Shown here one piece after another: positions 6,204 to 7,189 of a DNA stretch of 7,189 bases; the stretch's first letter is position 1, and every line of letters starts with the position of its first letter. The stretch covers positions 1 through 7,189 of the forward strand of contig QGUO01000175.1 in NCBI GenBank assembly GCA_003242495.1, given 5' to 3'. Made by a program: the position numbers and the translations under genes. Source of the DNA: Pseudomonadota bacterium (GTDB lineage Bacteria > Pseudomonadota > Gammaproteobacteria > Steroidobacterales > Steroidobacteraceae). Under the pieces are notes generated by a model. That model saw nothing but the letters and a program-made list of their open reading frames with translations. It ran no database searches and was not told where the DNA came from.

Positions 6204-6380
6204 ATGAGTGAAACGGCAGTCCCCATCCAGGCGAGCGGCATGACGGGCGAGACCTGCAAGGTCACCGGGCCGTACCGCTCGGCACGCAGCGGCATCCTGG
6301 TCTTCGTGCTGGCCAACACCAACTTTCCGCCGGACGCCGACGGGGCGAGCACGACCTGGTCCCTGGTCGTCGGTGAATAG
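6204..6380 (+). CDS. Small protein, 58 aa, unknown function
   Basis: The ATG at 6204 has AAGGAG (6190-6195) at 8-base spacing and lies 5 bases after the previous stop. A GTG at 6195 in the same frame is rejected because it falls on the ribosome binding site and the upstream stop. The product has no signal peptide or membrane segment. It contains SGMTGETCKVTGPYRS with one cysteine (C18), then a hydrophobic strand GILVFVLAN (30-38), then FPPDADG and TTWSLVV near the end. The arrangement of a G-x-Y strand, a beta strand, FPP and a final T-x-W-x-L-V vaguely recalls short YjzC-like proteins, but that comparison is by eye. It lies one base from the next gene and inside the operon, so it is probably co-translated. 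Its small size and absence of an export signal are odd beside secreted neighbours. Confidence 0.7.
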   Translation: MSETAVPIQASGMTGETCKVTGPYRSARSGILVFVLANTNFPPDADGASTTWSLVVGE

Positions 6381-6381
6381 C

Positions 6382-7189
6382 GTGTCGACGACTGTGGCGC
6401 GGCGGTTGCCAAGCAGGCGGCCGCGCGCGCCGGCGCGCCGGTCGGGACGCCGGTCGGGGCGTCGGTGCGCGGCGCTCGGGCTGGCGCTGTGGCTCGGGGC
6501 GGCGGCCGGACAGCCAGCGCCGCCGGCCTGTCCTGCCCAGATCGAGGGCACGTGGCAGCGGGTGGACACCACCGAGCTCGCGCCGATATTGATCAGCTTC
6601 GGCGCCGACGGTTGGGCGAACGTGCTCAGCGTGCTGGAAGGCTCGCCGCACAATGTTTTCGACACCCTGGCGCAGGTGCACTATGTCGCCGAGCCGCGCC
6701 GCGCGCCGCGGCGCATCGAGTTTCACGTTCCTCGCCGCGGCAACGAGGTGTTTCCGTCGGGGACGAGCAGCTGGGAGATCATTGCGCACACCGATGACAG
6801 CCTGACGTTCCGGCGCAGCGATTCGGAGCATGGCGAACAGTCGTTATGGAAGCGGGTGCAGACGCAGCGCTATTTCCTCACGTTCGCCGCCCGGCCAGCG
6901 ACCGACGGCCACATCGCGGCGGCCTTCGTGATGTGGACCCGGCTCGATGGGCGCAGCACGCACCGCGAGGGGCTCGGCGTCACACTCGGCGACGCCGGTG
7001 CGCGCTTCGGCGCGATACCGGCTGCCATTACGCAGGAGTTCGGACGCGAAAGCACCGACAATGGACAGGTCATGGTGCGCCTCGAGCTGAACGAGACGGA
7101 GACCCTGCCCAGCCGCGAAGGGGGCGCGCCCGGGGAGACGCTGATGCCCACCAACATCTGGCGGATGGCCACCCCTAACGCCCAGACCC
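6382..7189 (+). CDS. Exported protein with lipocalin-like N-part and a domain shared with the His-tailed protein; 3' end outside window
   Basis: The frame is open from 6244 through the window edge without a stop. No ATG is available; GTG at 6382, one base after the previous stop, is the preferred start, with GTG at 6373 or 6394 possible. None has a clear ribosome binding site, so it may rely on coupling. Numbered from 6382, residues 7-28 carry eleven arginines and residues 29-43 form a hydrophobic core (ALGLALWLGAAAG), followed by C50: a Sec-type signal with an unusually long basic region. About 53-160 reads as a beta-rich domain opening with IEGTWQRV and ending with SLWKRV, lipocalin-like in pattern. 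Then YFLTFAARP (164-172), AFVMW (181-185), FGAIP (209-213) and VMVRLELN (230-237) parallel the 247-residue protein. At least 269 codons are present and the C-terminus is missing. Function is unknown; membership of the oxidase operon is inferred from spacing. Confidence 0.8.
   Translation, partial: MSTTVARRLPSRRPRAPARRSGRRSGRRCAALGLALWLGAAAGQPAPPACPAQIEGTWQRVDTTELAPILISFGADGWANVLSVLEGSPHNVFDTLAQVHYVAEPRRAPRRIEFHVPRRGNEVFPSGTSSWEIIAHTDDSLTFRRSDSEHGEQSLWKRVQTQRYFLTFAARPATDGHIAAAFVMWTRLDGRSTHREGLGVTLGDAGARFGAIPAAITQEFGRESTDNGQVMVRLELNETETLPSREGGAPGETLMPTNIWRMATPNAQT
6436..6467 (+). repeat. Tandem 12-bp repeat encoding RRSG units in the signal region of the last gene
   Basis: CGCCGGTCGGGA (6436-6447) is followed directly by CGCCGGTCGGGG (6448-6459) and a partial third unit CGTCGGTG (6460-6467). 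In the coding frame they give RRSG, RRSG and RRC. The unit is a multiple of three, so gain or loss of copies would keep the frame and only change the length of the basic region before the hydrophobic core. Confidence 0.6.

Noticed and set aside
6430..6441. 12-bp palindrome CCGGCGCGCCGG
   Set aside because: Lies in extremely GC-rich coding DNA where such palindromes are expected by chance.
6465..6797. ATG-type plus-strand frame of 110 codons inside the last gene
   Set aside because: It is in a different frame from the better-supported reading, which is open to the window end and encodes a signal peptide and motifs shared with the 247-aa protein.
1..7189. tRNA, rRNA, CRISPR array, transposase or attachment sites
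   Set aside because: No cloverleaf, regularly spaced repeats, transposase motifs or paired terminal repeats were seen on either strand.

Overview
The window is GC-rich (about two-thirds by eye), and its genes use mostly G or C in third codon positions. All convincing genes lie on the plus strand. Tat-type and Sec-type export signals, an SCO1/SenC-type copper protein and a CotA-like multicopper oxidase suggest a Gram-negative bacterium, most likely a proteobacterium. The sequence alone does not support a genus.

Layout. The last 26 codons of an unidentified gene end at 81. A gene-free leader (82-485) holds a plausible sigma70-type promoter and a perfect 16-bp palindrome just upstream of a 562-codon gene. 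That gene (486-2174) encodes a membrane-anchored or secreted TPR protein. A 632-bp gap follows (2175-2806). It contains a strong GC-rich hairpin after the TPR gene, a doubtful unrecognised reading frame, and two diverged copies of a palindromic element upstream of the next gene. From 2807 to the right edge runs a tightly packed probable operon: a Tat-exported CotA-like multicopper oxidase with a complete set of copper ligands (2807-4717); an SCO/SenC-family copper protein overlapping it by one base (4717-5367); a secreted protein of 247 residues with a histidine-rich tail (5455-6198); a 58-residue small protein (6204-6380); and a further exported protein starting one base after it and running off the window (about 6382-7189).

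How the genes may work together. The oxidase is the likely catalytic centre: substrate oxidation at a type 1 copper, and oxygen reduction at a trinuclear cluster. The SCO protein, probably co-translated with it, is the obvious candidate for copper delivery or redox maintenance. The His-tailed protein could bind or buffer metal. The 247-residue protein and the partial final protein appear to share a homologous domain with conserved motif spacing (AFVM, then FGA[VI]P, then a beta-strand ending in L-x-[IL]-N). The operon therefore seems to pair a laccase-type enzyme with two related exported proteins of unknown function. This combination is the most interesting part of the window. The substrate cannot be read from the sequence.
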